Assembly: GCA_019423725.1 (NCBI GenBank)
Contig: JAHZAW010000045.1
Coordinates: 12,368 to 69,919, forward strand
Length of the DNA stretch: 57,552 nt
Reading direction: 5' to 3'
Origin: Clostridiales bacterium
GTDB taxonomy: Bacteria > Bacillota > Clostridia > Lachnospirales > Anaerotignaceae
Part shown: positions 1 to 8,535 of the stretch, piece by piece
Numbering within the stretch: the stretch's first letter is position 1
Layout: every line of letters begins with the position of its first letter
Made by a program: the position numbers and the translations under genes
Notes under the pieces: generated by a model
Databases searched by the model: none
What the model was told of the DNA's origin: nothing
Seen by the model: only the letters and a program-made list of their open reading frames with translations

Positions 1-160
1 CATTGATGAGTTCAGAGCAATTTCACCGGTATTTAACGAAAGCGTATATGAAGCCATATCCGTTGAAAAATGCGTTGATGCAAGGAACATCCCCGGCGGA
101 CCTTCACCGGAGTATATAAAGAAGCTCATAGAGATAAATAAAGAATATTTAAAGAAATAA
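1..160 (+). CDS. argH: Argininosuccinate lyase, C-terminal end (partial)
   Basis: An open frame enters from the left edge (frame from base 2) and stops at TAA 158-160, leaving about 52 residues. They read like the C-terminal helix of argininosuccinate lyase: an 'EAIS.E.CVDARN' stretch followed by GGPSPEYIKKLIE resembles the family's ending, where a 'SVEARN..GG' segment precedes the last helix. The enzyme cleaves argininosuccinate to arginine and fumarate in the cytoplasm. An ornithine carbamoyltransferase gene lies much further right in this window. The call rests only on this short tail; another fumarase-superfamily lyase is possible. Confidence 0.6.
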   Translation, partial: IDEFRAISPVFNESVYEAISVEKCVDARNIPGGPSPEYIKKLIEINKEYLKK

Positions 161-164
161 ATTT

Positions 165-197
165 AATAAGGCTGTCCTATATGGACAGCCTTATTTT
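165..197 (+). terminator. Intrinsic terminator after the argH-like gene
   Basis: GGCTGTCC (170-177) pairs with GGACAGCC (183-190), extended by AATAA/TTATT, with a T-rich tail. A-rich sequence on the left lets it work on either strand. Confidence 0.85.
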
Positions 198-330
198 ATA
201 TCATCAGATTTTCCAATTTATATTTTTCCTTATTATGTCTATTAAACCCATCCAAAATCAATATTATTTCTGATTCTCCTTCGAATTTATCACCCCTTAT
301 AAAATCATAGTGCAAATATTTACAAATCAT
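196..330 (-). pseudogene. Possible minus-strand gene remnant, 44 codons
   Basis: A minus-strand frame from ATG 330-328 to TAA 198-196 has protein-like composition, with a segment reading EIILILDGFNRHNKEKYKLE. No ribosome site precedes the ATG, and the same frame is closed by a TAG a few codons upstream. It ends right at a hairpin that would also terminate minus-strand transcripts. It may be the tail of a decayed gene or a chance frame. No family was recognised. The rest of the 160-519 gap holds AT-rich sequence with no other feature seen. Confidence 0.2.
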
Positions 331-519
331 AAAAAATATGGTACGTTTATACTAGATTTATGGCACTATAAAACTTAGTATGTGATATTTAAACCGGAAA
401 ATGAAACGCTGGGACCACGAAATATTTTATGTATAACATACACCTGATCCTGGGCATTTCTGTTTAATGGATATACTGGAAGAAATTAATGATAATTCAA
501 TAATAAGGGGGTATATTCT

Positions 520-954
520 ATGAAAAAACTGCTTATGAATAAGATACTCTATGAGATCGTGCTGATACTTATTATAGTTTTCATAGTATATTTCCGTTTT
601 GTAATAGAAACCGGCTATGGTCTTGACCCGTCCTATCCTTATGCCAAATATATGGCGTATGGAGTATTCGGCCCTCTTATCTACATCGATATGCCTTTAA
701 TAATTATTTTTGGATTCCTGCTGGTCAAATATACATCAGTTTCCAGTTATGAAGGCGGTCCACTGGCACTGGCGGTTTTCTATCTTGTTTCCGGCCTGTT
801 GGTAGGAACTGTATCAATGCTTATAACCTTACGGCTGTTATACATACCCGAAGTGCTTATCTGGGATGACTACGGCCGCTACCCATCATTAATACTTGCC
901 GCAGCCAACATAGCCGCAGCCTGGAAGTGCATACGGCTGAGAAAAAAAGCGTAG
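520..954 (+). CDS. Small integral membrane protein, unknown function
   Basis: The product is 144 residues with about four hydrophobic segments (near residues 10-28, 45-70, 80-108 and 120-137) and a basic C-terminus ending RLRKKA, which fits a cytoplasmic tail. The start is ATG 520 after a GGGGG-containing ribosome site (AAGGGGGTATATTCT). It stands alone between two terminators, so it is monocistronic. No catalytic motif or known family was recognised. Acidic/aromatic loops lie between the segments. It could be a small permease-like or regulatory membrane protein; nothing in the neighbourhood points to a role. Confidence 0.7.
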   Translation: MKKLLMNKILYEIVLILIIVFIVYFRFVIETGYGLDPSYPYAKYMAYGVFGPLIYIDMPLIIIFGFLLVKYTSVSSYEGGPLALAVFYLVSGLLVGTVSMLITLRLLYIPEVLIWDDYGRYPSLILAAANIAAAWKCIRLRKKA

Positions 955-983
955 ACTAGATTAAGGATGCATTTTGCATGGAC

Positions 984-1008
984 GGACGCCCTTAGGGGCG
1001 TCCTTTTT
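984..1008 (+). terminator. Intrinsic terminator of the membrane-protein gene
   Basis: GGACGCC pairs with GGGCGTCC around a short CTTA loop, followed by seven T residues. Confidence 0.9.
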
Positions 1009-1090
1009 TATAAATAAAATATTCTGAGCCAGTCCCCTTTTATGCCTGTCTGCATATAATATCGTATAAAAACATCAAGGAGGCTTTGCC

Positions 1091-1576
1091 ATGTGTGACG
1101 CAGTATATAACGCAGACTGCTCAAACGTAACATGCAGATGCTGCCCCGGAAAGGAACCCTCATGCAATGCGGTATATTTCACCGCCTGGCAGACGGGCAC
1201 CCTTTTCAACAACGATTTTAACGGAGGACTTGTTTTTGAGAACTACGATAACAGCAAGGGCTTTTGCTACAGCAACAACACCATAACCATATTCACTCCC
1301 GGAGTGTACGCGGTAAACTACACCGTATATGTTCCAGAGGGCATTTCTCTCAACACCAGCTTTTTCCTTCAGGAAAACGGTATAAACGTACCTCCCAGCG
1401 TAATTTATGTGAACCACACCGCCGATGATCCTTCCATCACCTATTCGGGCCAGGCCCTCATAGAAGTGGGCTGTTCACCCGTAAGGCTCAGGCTCTCATC
1501 ATCGGAGATAATAAACTATTCCACATTTGACGCCTCAGCCCTGGCAAACCTGATAATATACAAAATCGGTGAATGA
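1091..1576 (+). CDS. C1q/TNF-like jelly-roll protein with Cys-rich N-terminus
   Basis: The product is 161 residues with no signal peptide. Six cysteines (2, 10, 15, 17, 18, 25) fall within the first 25 residues, followed by a beta-rich domain of about 130 residues. The pattern 'F.AWQTGTLFNN...FTPGVYAVNYTVYVPEG...SVIYVN' resembles the trimeric C1q-like C-terminal domains of BclA-type spore-surface glycoproteins, but no collagen-like Gly-X-Y region precedes it. The start is ATG 1091 after AAGGAGG. Inference: a small self-assembling surface or spore-coat protein whose N-terminal cysteines could cross-link it. Family assignment is by fold-like pattern only. Confidence 0.55.
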   Translation: MCDAVYNADCSNVTCRCCPGKEPSCNAVYFTAWQTGTLFNNDFNGGLVFENYDNSKGFCYSNNTITIFTPGVYAVNYTVYVPEGISLNTSFFLQENGINVPPSVIYVNHTADDPSITYSGQALIEVGCSPVRLRLSSSEIINYSTFDASALANLIIYKIGE

Positions 1577-1610
1577 TAAAAACAGCCGGCTCCCTTTTGG
1601 AGCCGGCTGT
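1576..1610 (-). terminator. Terminator of feoAB
   Basis: ACAGCCGGCTCC (1582-1593) pairs with GGAGCCGGCTGT. The A-run at 1577-1581 gives a T-tail on the minus strand, so it serves the feoB transcript. The plus-strand side lacks a T-run, so the preceding plus-strand gene is probably stopped less efficiently. Confidence 0.8.
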
Positions 1611-1627
1611 AAGATTCTTATGGCATT

Positions 1628-3661
1628 TTATAAAAAGGCAGCCAGATGAGCTATGGCGGAACAGAGTATAAATCCAGCTAAAGTCGGCACTAAAAATGCC
1701 GCAGCTGTCCATTTGAGGCTTCCGGTCTCTTTTTTTACGGTCATAAGGGTGGTGGCGCAGGGCCAGTGCATAAGACAGAAAATTATCATACACAGGGCAG
1801 TGACCCAGGTCCAGCCGTTGGAGGCCAGAAGGTCCTTGAGCTGCATAAGGGATGATGCCTCCTGCATTATGCCGCTGTTTGTATAGGCCATGATCATTAT
1901 GGGCACCACTATTTCATTGGCTGGAAATCCCAGAATGAATGCCGTCAGTATTACTCCATCCAGCCCCATGAAACGTCCCAGAGGGTCCAAAAATCCAGAT
2001 ACCGCAGCTAGGGGCGTTGTATCTCCTATGGTGATGTTGGCCATAAGCCATATGATGGCTCCCGCTGGAACTGCCGAGCAAATGGCCCTTCCCAGTACAA
2101 AAACCGTCCTGTCGAATATGGACCTGACAACTATTTCGCCTATTTTAGGCTTTCTGTAGGGCGGCATCTCAAGGACAAAGGCCGACGGCGTGCCCTTAAG
2201 TATGGTCTTTGTAAGTATGGAAGATACTCCAAAGGATACGCCTATGCTCATGACCACCGCCAGGCTCAGTATAAGGGATGAAAGCAGAGAACTGCCGGCT
2301 GAGGCACAGGCAAAGAACATGGTTATTATGGAAATAAGGGTGGGAAAACGTCCATTGCAGGGCACAAAGTTGTTGGTCAAAACGGCCACCAGCCTTTCCC
2401 TCTCGGAGTTTATTATCCTGCATCCGGTCACTCCGGCGGCATTGCAGCCAAATCCCATGCACATGGTGAGCGCCTGTTTTCCGCAGGCCCTGCATTTTTT
2501 GAAGCAGCGGTCCAGATTAAAGGCCACCCTGGGCAGGTATCCCGAGTCCTCCAAAATGGTGAACAGAGGGAAAAATATGGCCATGGGCGGAAGCATTACC
2601 GATACGACCCAGGCAGGCACCCGGTATACACCGTTTACCATAAAATCAACGGCTTTTTCCCCAAGGCCCAGGCTCCTGAGTATACCCGCCAGATCATCCT
2701 GGAGCCCAAAAAGGAATGTGCTGAGTATTTCCGACGGCTTATTGGCACCGCTTACCGTCAGCCAGAAAACCACCGCCAGCAAAGCGGCCATAACGGGAAA
2801 GGCCGTCAGTTTTCCCGTAAATATGCTGTCCATTTTCCTGTCAAAGCCGTTGGTCTCCTCTTTTTTGAAAAATACCGTATCCGAAGCAAGATCAGCTGCG
2901 GCATTTGAAAGGGCCTCGGTTATAATATCCGATGCTCCGCTTTTGTCTATGCCTTCGCTGTGCAGATAAAGCACCGCCGGGTCGGACAGGTCATATTCGC
3001 TTATGGCTTTGATGGCTTTCCTGCCTTTTTTAGGAGAAAGACTGACGGCCCTTGCAATTTTTTCTCCGTAATCTATGGAATATCTGACCTTTTCGCCGTC
3101 AATGGCTGTTTTCTCCAAAGCCGAAAGAAAATCATCTATGCCTACCTTTTTCCCGGAGCTCATGGGTATTACGGGTATGCCCATTTTTTCCGAAAGTTTC
3201 TGGCAGTCTATCTCAATGCCCTTGTTCTTTGCCTCATCCATAAGGTTGACACAGAGCACAACACTGTCGGTTATTTCCATTATCTGAAGGACCAGGGTGA
3301 GCCCCCTCTGAAGGCAGGATGCCCCACAGACCACAGCCACCACATCTGGTATGCCGGAACATATAAACTCATCGGCTGCTCTTTCGTCCTCGGAATCCGC
3401 TAAAAGGGAATAACATCCCGGCAGGTCCACAAATATATAATCCCTGCCCTTATAATTTCTCTTTCCCTCGGCATTGGTGACGGTCTTTCCGGGCCAGTTG
3501 CCCGTATGCTGCCTCATGCCGGTCAGGGCATTGAAAAGAGTGCTTTTTCCGACGTTGGGATTACCCGCCAGGGCAACTATAACATCACTGTTATTTTTCT
3601 TTGTTACATTAAGTGAGGTCTTTGAGGCGCCTCTGCCTACTGAAGCGTTAGTTAGACCCAT
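1628..3661 (-). CDS. feoB: Ferrous iron transport protein B (GTPase-coupled permease)
   Basis: The product is about 677 residues from the ATG at 3661, which overlaps the end of feoA; an upstream in-frame start at 3703 would add 14 residues but lies deep inside feoA. The N-terminal G domain has GNPNVGKS (33-40), DLPG and NLMD motifs. A GDI-like helical linker and a membrane part with about eight helices follow, including paired gate repeats with conserved cysteines (the 'CMGFGCN' region). FeoB imports Fe(II) across the inner membrane. It is translationally coupled to feoA. Length is normal for clostridial FeoB and no damage was seen. Confidence 0.95.
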   Translation of the reverse strand: MGLTNASVGRGASKTSLNVTKKNNSDVIVALAGNPNVGKSTLFNALTGMRQHTGNWPGKTVTNAEGKRNYKGRDYIFVDLPGCYSLLADSEDERAADEFICSGIPDVVAVVCGASCLQRGLTLVLQIMEITDSVVLCVNLMDEAKNKGIEIDCQKLSEKMGIPVIPMSSGKKVGIDDFLSALEKTAIDGEKVRYSIDYGEKIARAVSLSPKKGRKAIKAISEYDLSDPAVLYLHSEGIDKSGASDIITEALSNAAADLASDTVFFKKEETNGFDRKMDSIFTGKLTAFPVMAALLAVVFWLTVSGANKPSEILSTFLFGLQDDLAGILRSLGLGEKAVDFMVNGVYRVPAWVVSVMLPPMAIFFPLFTILEDSGYLPRVAFNLDRCFKKCRACGKQALTMCMGFGCNAAGVTGCRIINSERERLVAVLTNNFVPCNGRFPTLISIITMFFACASAGSSLLSSLILSLAVVMSIGVSFGVSSILTKTILKGTPSAFVLEMPPYRKPKIGEIVVRSIFDRTVFVLGRAICSAVPAGAIIWLMANITIGDTTPLAAVSGFLDPLGRFMGLDGVILTAFILGFPANEIVVPIMIMAYTNSGIMQEASSLMQLKDLLASNGWTWVTALCMIIFCLMHWPCATTLMTVKKETGSLKWTAAAFLVPTLAGFILCSAIAHLAAFL

Positions 3662-3899
3662 ATCCAGCACCCTTTTCAACAAAGATCGCGCTGGCATCGT
3701 CATCTCTGAGCGCCAGTACGTCTCCGCCTACGTCATAGGCAGCGGGGTCCCCCAGGGGGCTTCTTCCCAGGCATTTTACCATGCTCCCGGCCACAAGTCC
3801 CATATCCTGAAGCCTTCTTCTTATGTTTCCGCTGGAGTCTAGCCTTATGACTTTGGCCCACTCCCCTTCTTTAAGCTGGTCAAGACGGCATACCGCCAT
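3648..3899 (-). CDS. feoA: Ferrous iron transport protein A (SH3-like)
   Basis: The product is 83 residues starting with MAVCRLDQLKEGE at ATG 3899, preceded by GGGGAGGGATCGA on the minus strand; the frame continues upstream without a ribosome site, so the longer start is rejected. The small beta-barrel FeoA signature is visible: 'I..LDSSGNIRRRLQDMGLVAGS' followed by a 'SPLGDP' turn. FeoA is a cytoplasmic accessory to FeoB in ferrous iron uptake. It overlaps feoB by 14 bases, the usual feoAB arrangement. No clear Fur box was found upstream. Confidence 0.93.
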   Translation of the reverse strand: MAVCRLDQLKEGEWAKVIRLDSSGNIRRRLQDMGLVAGSMVKCLGRSPLGDPAAYDVGGDVLALRDDDASAIFVEKGAGYGSN

Positions 3900-4288
3900 T
3901 TCGATCCCTCCCCGGTAAAACAGATTTTTTGTAATGCAGTATATGAAAATAAGGACTGCTTTGTTACTGTCTGGGACAGGGTACAGTCTGGCAGCACACC
4001 CGGAAAGAGCCGGAAACAGACCGGCAAAAGGCCATGAACAGGCCATAAACAGCTATCCGGAAGAAAACCTAATACCCGCCTTAGATAAAGTATCTTCTAT
4101 GAAACCGCGAAACCGCATACTGTCTTGTATCCGGCAGGTAGCAGATTTGTAGGTTTATAAGTTTTGTAAGATTTATATATCATCATCAGTGTTTAATGGG
4201 CTAATATAATATAAAGACGGCGCAAAGGTCAGCTTGCAGGTTTACACGGCCTGCCTTTGAGCCTATAATATATACAGGAGGTGCTGAG

Positions 4289-5473
4289 ATGGCTAACATA
4301 CTTGACTATATTGACTGGAGGGGCGATCTGGCCTTTGAGGCTTCACCCTTTAATGATATCGACAATCTCATATTTACCCAGCTGTCATTTATAGATTTTG
4401 AATCCATAGTACCGGGTGTGAACAGTGATGGCTGCATAAGGCTCAGTGATGCGGCGGAGGAATTTTTCTCCACCAGGGAAGCGGACAAAATAGAGATGGG
4501 CGTGCTCATATCCAATGACATAGTCAAGCTCTTTGAGAAAATGGCTGTCTCGCCCAGGTACAAAGATCTGATGCTGAAAAAATATATTAATAGGATAGAT
4601 TATGAAAAACAGCAGCAGTTTGCCGCACTGACCATACTTATAGGCGATTCTCTCATGTATGTGGCCTTCAGGGGCACGGATGACACCATAGTGGGCTGGA
4701 AAGAGGATTTCAACATGGGATTTATGACGGCCGTGCCATCCCAGCTGGACGCTGTAAAATATGTGTCAAAGGCGGCAGCCGGCAATGACCGCAGGATAAT
4801 ACTCGGCGGGCATTCCAAGGGAGGAAATCTTTCGGTATATTCGGCCATACATTCGGAGGATGCCATAAAGGACAGGATAGTAAAGGTATATAACAATGAC
4901 GGGCCGGGATTTTCCAGAAAAATAATAGACCTGGATGAATATAAGGCCGTTGCCGACAGGATAGAGACAATAATACCGGAATCATCGGTGGTGGGTATAA
5001 TGCTGGAGCATGATGAGAAGTTCACCATAGTAAAAAGCACCCAGAAGGGGCTTCTGCAGCATGATGCCTTCAGCTGGGAGGTACTGGGGACTAAGTTCGT
5101 CCTTGCGGAGGAGCGCACCAAATACAGCGAGATATCCGACGCCGCCCTTAAGACATGGATAAGCGAAATGGACACGGAGGAACGTGTACTCTTTGTGGAT
5201 ACCCTCTTTGACATACTCCAAAGCACCGACGCCAAGACCCTCCATGACCTGAATATCAATAAACTGGAGACGGCCACGGCCCTGCTTAAAACGATCAAAA
5301 ATCTGGACGAGGATAAAAAGGCTGGCATGAGCAAGATCCTTGGCGCCCTTTTCAGGGATAATGTTATGGCCGCCGTAAATACCATGCTCAAGCCAAAGGA
5401 GCAAAAAAAGAAGCACATCCATAAAAAAAGCGGATATGCCATAGTAAAAAGAAATAATATAAGGACAAAATAA
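4289..5473 (+). CDS. DUF2974 (Mbeg1-like) alpha/beta hydrolase
   Basis: The product is 394 residues starting MANILDYIDWRGDLAFE, the usual opening of the DUF2974/Mbeg1-like family. A lipase-type nucleophile elbow is present in LGGHSKGGN (about residues 170-178, GHSKG), following an 'AFRGTDDTIVGWKEDFNM' lipase-3-like segment. The ribosome site is AGGAGG at 4276. Substrate is unknown; a cytoplasmic esterase or lipase is inferred because no signal peptide or membrane segment is visible. The basic C-terminal tail (KPKEQKKKHIHKKSGY) could bind nucleic acid or membrane. The gene is single, closed by a strong hairpin. The 390-base gap before it contains only AT-rich promoter-like sequence. Confidence 0.88.
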   Translation: MANILDYIDWRGDLAFEASPFNDIDNLIFTQLSFIDFESIVPGVNSDGCIRLSDAAEEFFSTREADKIEMGVLISNDIVKLFEKMAVSPRYKDLMLKKYINRIDYEKQQQFAALTILIGDSLMYVAFRGTDDTIVGWKEDFNMGFMTAVPSQLDAVKYVSKAAAGNDRRIILGGHSKGGNLSVYSAIHSEDAIKDRIVKVYNNDGPGFSRKIIDLDEYKAVADRIETIIPESSVVGIMLEHDEKFTIVKSTQKGLLQHDAFSWEVLGTKFVLAEERTKYSEISDAALKTWISEMDTEERVLFVDTLFDILQSTDAKTLHDLNINKLETATALLKTIKNLDEDKKAGMSKILGALFRDNVMAAVNTMLKPKEQKKKHIHKKSGYAIVKRNNIRTK

Positions 5474-5502
5474 AATAAGGCTGCCCAAAGGGGCAGCCTA
5501 TT
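5474..5502. terminator. Bidirectional terminator between convergent genes
   Basis: AATAAGGCTGCCC pairs with GGGCAGCCTATT around AAAG. It sits between the stops of the DUF2974 gene and the DUF1836 gene. Confidence 0.85.
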
Positions 5503-5506
5503 ATAT

Positions 5507-6010
5507 TTACTCTTCGTTTTCCGTTATAAATTCCTCTTTTTCCCCGCAGGCGGATTTTTCAGCCATTATTTTAAGTATTATGGCTTCTGCCGAAAGCCTT
5601 ATGAAGGAAGTATCATCCTTAAGTCTGTCAGCGTTTTCGTCCTCAGCGGCTTTTAAGCGCATGATAAAATCATTATAGGCATTTTTTACCTGCTGTTCGT
5701 CCTCAAAATCGGGCATAATATCCTTTATCATAGAAATACTGAAAACCTGCTTCATGATGCATACTATAAGCAGACAGGCGATATGCTCCCTGGAATATTT
5801 TTTCCTGACAGGTGCAGGAACGGCCTTCATCTTTACATAATTATTTATCATGTTTTTTGTAATGGCGTCTTCTCCGCCGCCGCTGTTTCTTATGACATCA
5901 AGATATTTATTTAAAAGTATTATGACCTGATCCATATAAAGGTCTATGACAGGCAGTCCCTCCCAAAGAGGAATGACGCCATTTTCAAATTTTACTTCAG
6001 CTGCGCTCAT
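5507..6010 (-). CDS. DUF1836 domain protein, putative DNA-binding regulator
   Basis: The product is 167 residues from ATG 6010, preceded by AGGAGGGGTTATAT; 15 upstream in-frame codons lack a ribosome site. The segment 'IPLWEGLPVIDLYMDQVI..LN.YL' followed by 'ITKNMINNYVKMK.VP.P..KKYSREHIACLL' is the DUF1836 signature. That family resembles MerR-type winged helices and is predicted to bind DNA. The C-terminus is acidic (GEKEEFITENEE). It is divergent from the hemolysin-III-like gene, and a perfect palindrome lies in that promoter, so regulation of the neighbour or itself is plausible but unproven. Confidence 0.8.
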   Translation of the reverse strand: MSAAEVKFENGVIPLWEGLPVIDLYMDQVIILLNKYLDVIRNSGGGEDAITKNMINNYVKMKAVPAPVRKKYSREHIACLLIVCIMKQVFSISMIKDIMPDFEDEQQVKNAYNDFIMRLKAAEDENADRLKDDTSFIRLSAEAIILKIMAEKSACGEKEEFITENEE

Positions 6011-6033
6011 ATATAACCCCTCCTGATATGACA

Positions 6034-6062
6034 AGTATAGCATCGACACAGCCAAACATCAA
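6034..6062 (-). promoter_or_regulatory. Promoter of the DUF1836 gene
   Basis: On the minus strand, TTGATG and TATACT are separated by 17 bases, 24 bases upstream of the start codon. Confidence 0.65.
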
Positions 6063-6100
6063 TACATAGTATTAAAAATCATATAATTTGGTATTATATA

Positions 6101-6129
6101 TTGACATAATGATGTCATCGGTATATAGT
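6101..6129 (+). promoter_or_regulatory. Promoter of the hemolysin-III-like gene with internal palindrome
   Basis: TTGACA (6101-6106) and TATAGT (6124-6129) are 17 bases apart. A perfect inverted repeat TGACAT-AATG-ATGTCA (6102-6117) overlaps the -35 box and spacer and looks like an operator. Confidence 0.7.
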
Positions 6130-6178
6130 ATTAATTACTAGATGATATGGTTTTAATTCTTATTTAGAGGTGATATAT

Positions 6179-6850
6179 ATGACTTCAGCAGCATTAATGG
6201 CAAGACCTCTTCCGTCATACACAAAGACAGAAGAATTTTTGAACTCATTTTCCCATGCTCTGGGTGCGGCCTTTGGAGTTTTTGTTTTGGCCAGCTGCGT
6301 TGGAGCATCGGTAAACGCCTACTCCATGGCGGGAAGCATAGTTTATGGCATATCCATAATACTTTTATATGCCATGTCCAGCGTATACCACGGGCTCAAC
6401 CCCTCAAACCTGCTGGCTAAACAAATACTCAGGATCGCGGACCACTGCACCATATTCGTTCTCATAGCCGGAACATATACCCCGGTCATATTGAACGCCA
6501 TATATCCGGTCTCACCCGTAAAGGCCCTTATAATACTTGGCTGTATATGGGCTGCGGCCATTACAGGAATGGTATTTACGGCCGTTGACCTTCAGAAATA
6601 CTCAAGATTTTCCATGGTATGCTATATAGCCCTTGGATGGTTCGCTGTTTTCCTCATCCCATCCATAATAACATCCGCCGGAACATCAGGACTTGCCCTT
6701 CTTGTGGGCGGCGGTGTCAGCTACACCATAGGAGCCGTACTTTACGGCATCGGAAAAAGGAAACGCTATATGCATTTTGTTTTCCATCTCTTTGTCATAC
6801 TTGGAACGGTCATGCACTATCTGTGCATATACAACTGTGTAATGGCATAA
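6179..6850 (+). CDS. Hemolysin III / adiponectin-receptor family membrane protein
   Basis: The product is 223 residues with seven predicted membrane helices. Family metal-site motifs are present: 'MSSVYHG' (Ser-x3-His), 'DHCTIFVLIAGTYTP' and 'HLFVILGTVMH' (His-x3-His), which bind zinc in the PAQR/HlyIII superfamily. The start is ATG 6179 with AGAGGTG as ribosome site; the in-frame GTG at 6170 lies inside that site. HlyIII proteins are proposed to act in membrane lipid homeostasis or ceramidase-like hydrolysis; haemolysis is not implied. The gene has its own promoter with a palindrome and is followed by a terminator. Confidence 0.92.
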   Translation: MTSAALMARPLPSYTKTEEFLNSFSHALGAAFGVFVLASCVGASVNAYSMAGSIVYGISIILLYAMSSVYHGLNPSNLLAKQILRIADHCTIFVLIAGTYTPVILNAIYPVSPVKALIILGCIWAAAITGMVFTAVDLQKYSRFSMVCYIALGWFAVFLIPSIITSAGTSGLALLVGGGVSYTIGAVLYGIGKRKRYMHFVFHLFVILGTVMHYLCIYNCVMA

Positions 6851-6890
6851 TCTAATGGGACGGTATAAGGCAGCATAACATAAACGCATC

Positions 6891-6917
6891 AAGGCGGCAT
6901 AAAGGCCGCCTTTTTTT
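6891..6917 (+). terminator. Terminator of the hemolysin-III-like gene
   Basis: AAGGCGGC pairs with GCCGCCTT, followed by a run of seven T residues. Confidence 0.9.
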
Positions 6918-7224
6918 ATTTGGCCAAAGGCTGGTGGCTTAAGGGCTACTTCGGCCTTCATTATGGCTCTGCTTCGGCTTTCCTTATAGCCTTCATTATG
7001 GCCTTCCTTTTGCCTTACTTTGGACTTTCTTCAGGCCCTATGCTTTCCTTTTGCCGCGGCAGACTTTACTTGGCTGTGCTGGCACCCATGGCATATGGCC
7101 TGGCACCCGGGCTTTAAAGACCATGAGATCTGCTAAAGGCCTGTAAAACTGTGCCGGCCGGCAAAATCAGGTTACTGCCATTCCAAAGCTACATAAGCCA
7201 GCCCTTTCCCAGGCTGAATACAGG
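6918..7224. other. Intergenic region with short internal repeats
   Basis: No supported gene. The segment repeats 'CCTTCATTATGGC' twice (near 6955 and 6990) and is rich in GGC/CTT words. An open plus-strand frame of 65 codons runs through it but has no ribosome site and low-complexity content. Confidence 0.5.
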
Positions 7225-7253
7225 AAAAGCCGGCCCTAAAGGGCCGGCCTTTT
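7225..7253 (-). terminator. Terminator of the cysteine-desulfurase-like gene
   Basis: GCCGGCCC and GGGCCGGC form a strong stem around TAAA, with flanking AAAA/TTTT usable on the minus strand. Confidence 0.85.
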
Positions 7254-8397
7254 ATTTGTTTTTAAGTATATTTTCCAAAGCGGCCAGTGCCTGTTCTATC
7301 TCCTCACCGGTATTGAAATAACCAAAGGAAAATCTCAGCGTTCCTCCCGGATATGTGCCTAGTACCTTATGGGCATTGGGAGCGCAGTGCATGCCTACTC
7401 TGGTCATTATGCCGTATTCACGGTCCAGTATGAAGGCCGTTTCCGCCATGTCCCTATCCGTAACCAGGGATACAGTGGACGTTCTGTCCTCTGCCCTGTC
7501 CCTGCCAATTATCCTGCATCCGGGTATATTTTTTACCCCATCTAAAAACATCTTTGTAAGTCTCATTTCACGGCCATGTATATTTTCCATGCCCACATGG
7601 TCAATGAATCCTATGCCAGCCCTAAGGCCATATATGCCGGCTATGTTTAGGGTTCCGGCCTCAAATCTGTCCGGCAGGAAATCGGGAAGGGTCTCCAGAT
7701 TGGATACGCTTCCGGTGCCTCCGCTTATGAGGGGAGTAAGGAGAGCGGCAGCCTCATCCCTTATGATAAATCCCCCCGTTCCCTGGGGACCCATAAGTCC
7801 CTTGTGTCCGGTGAAGCAGAGTATATCTATGTTCATCTTCTCCATATCTATGGGTATGCTTCCGGCGCTCTGGGCGCAGTCTACGATGAATATAAGGCCA
7901 TGTTTTCTGCATATACTGCCTATTTCCCCAATGGGATTCACTGTTCCGCATACATTGGATGCGTGGGTCATAATTACTGCCTTTGTGTTTTCCTTCACCA
8001 GGTCCTCTGACCAGATAGTCTTTCCTTCGCTGTCACATGGCGCCCTGTCAAAGGATACCCCCGTTTCTAAAAGCTGGGTAAGGGGACGCATAACGGCATT
8101 ATGCTCAAGGGAAGACACTATCACATGGTCTCCGGGCTTTAACAATCCCTTTATGACGATATTAAGGGCTTCTGTGACATTCAGGGTAAATACCACATTT
8201 GAAGGCTTGTCAAAATTAAAAAGCCTGCATAAAAGCTCCCTTGTCTCATATACCCCCTCGGCTGAGGAAAAGGCGTCGGCATAGGCGCCTCTGCCGATAT
8301 TCATTCCATTGTATTTTATATAATCATAAACAGCTTCTGCCACTCCGTCCGGTTTTGGAAAGGAGGTGGCGGCATTATCAAAATATATCTTTTTCAT
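7252..8397 (-). CDS. Cysteine desulfurase family aminotransferase class V
   Basis: The product is 381 residues opening with MKKIYFDNAATSFPKP. The PLP lysine is in CFTGHKGLMGPQG (about residue 205), the PLP-stacking His in 'SLEHNAVMRPL', and the DCAQSAG motif precedes the lysine. A C-terminal cysteine in RVGMHCAP could be the persulfide-forming residue, followed by a PGGTLRFSFGYFNT ending. This matches the stand-alone NifS/SufS-like subgroup (EF2568 type), which is not tied to iscU or sufBCD. It may mobilise sulfur from cysteine or selenocysteine; the substrate is not proven. The ribosome site is GGGGTGATGTT before ATG. No Fe-S scaffold gene is adjacent. Confidence 0.88.
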   Translation of the reverse strand: MKKIYFDNAATSFPKPDGVAEAVYDYIKYNGMNIGRGAYADAFSSAEGVYETRELLCRLFNFDKPSNVVFTLNVTEALNIVIKGLLKPGDHVIVSSLEHNAVMRPLTQLLETGVSFDRAPCDSEGKTIWSEDLVKENTKAVIMTHASNVCGTVNPIGEIGSICRKHGLIFIVDCAQSAGSIPIDMEKMNIDILCFTGHKGLMGPQGTGGFIIRDEAAALLTPLISGGTGSVSNLETLPDFLPDRFEAGTLNIAGIYGLRAGIGFIDHVGMENIHGREMRLTKMFLDGVKNIPGCRIIGRDRAEDRTSTVSLVTDRDMAETAFILDREYGIMTRVGMHCAPNAHKVLGTYPGGTLRFSFGYFNTGEEIEQALAALENILKNK

Positions 8398-8451
8398 AAC
8401 ATCACCCCATGGGATTATATCATTTAGTCCATCAACATTGCAATAATGCAG

Positions 8452-8477
8452 AAAAAAGGACTGTCCTAAAACAGTCC
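8452..8477 (-). terminator. Terminator of the ABC transporter-racemase operon
   Basis: GGACTGT pairs with ACAGTCC around CCTAAA. The A-run at 8452-8457 gives a T-tail on the minus strand. Confidence 0.85.
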
Positions 8478-8535
8478 CCTAAAAATATTTATCATATATT
8501 TACCTTTTTGATTTATCATTTTGAATCTATGATTT

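Noticed and set aside
2190..2969. Plus-strand open frame of 259 codons
   Set aside because: It is antisense to feoB, whose domains are complete, and has no start signals.
6920..7117. 65-codon open frame after the hemolysin-III-like gene
   Set aside because: No ribosome site, begins inside a terminator tail and is built from short repeats.
7355..8284. Plus-strand open frame of 309 codons
   Set aside because: Antisense to the cysteine-desulfurase-like gene, which has a full set of motifs.
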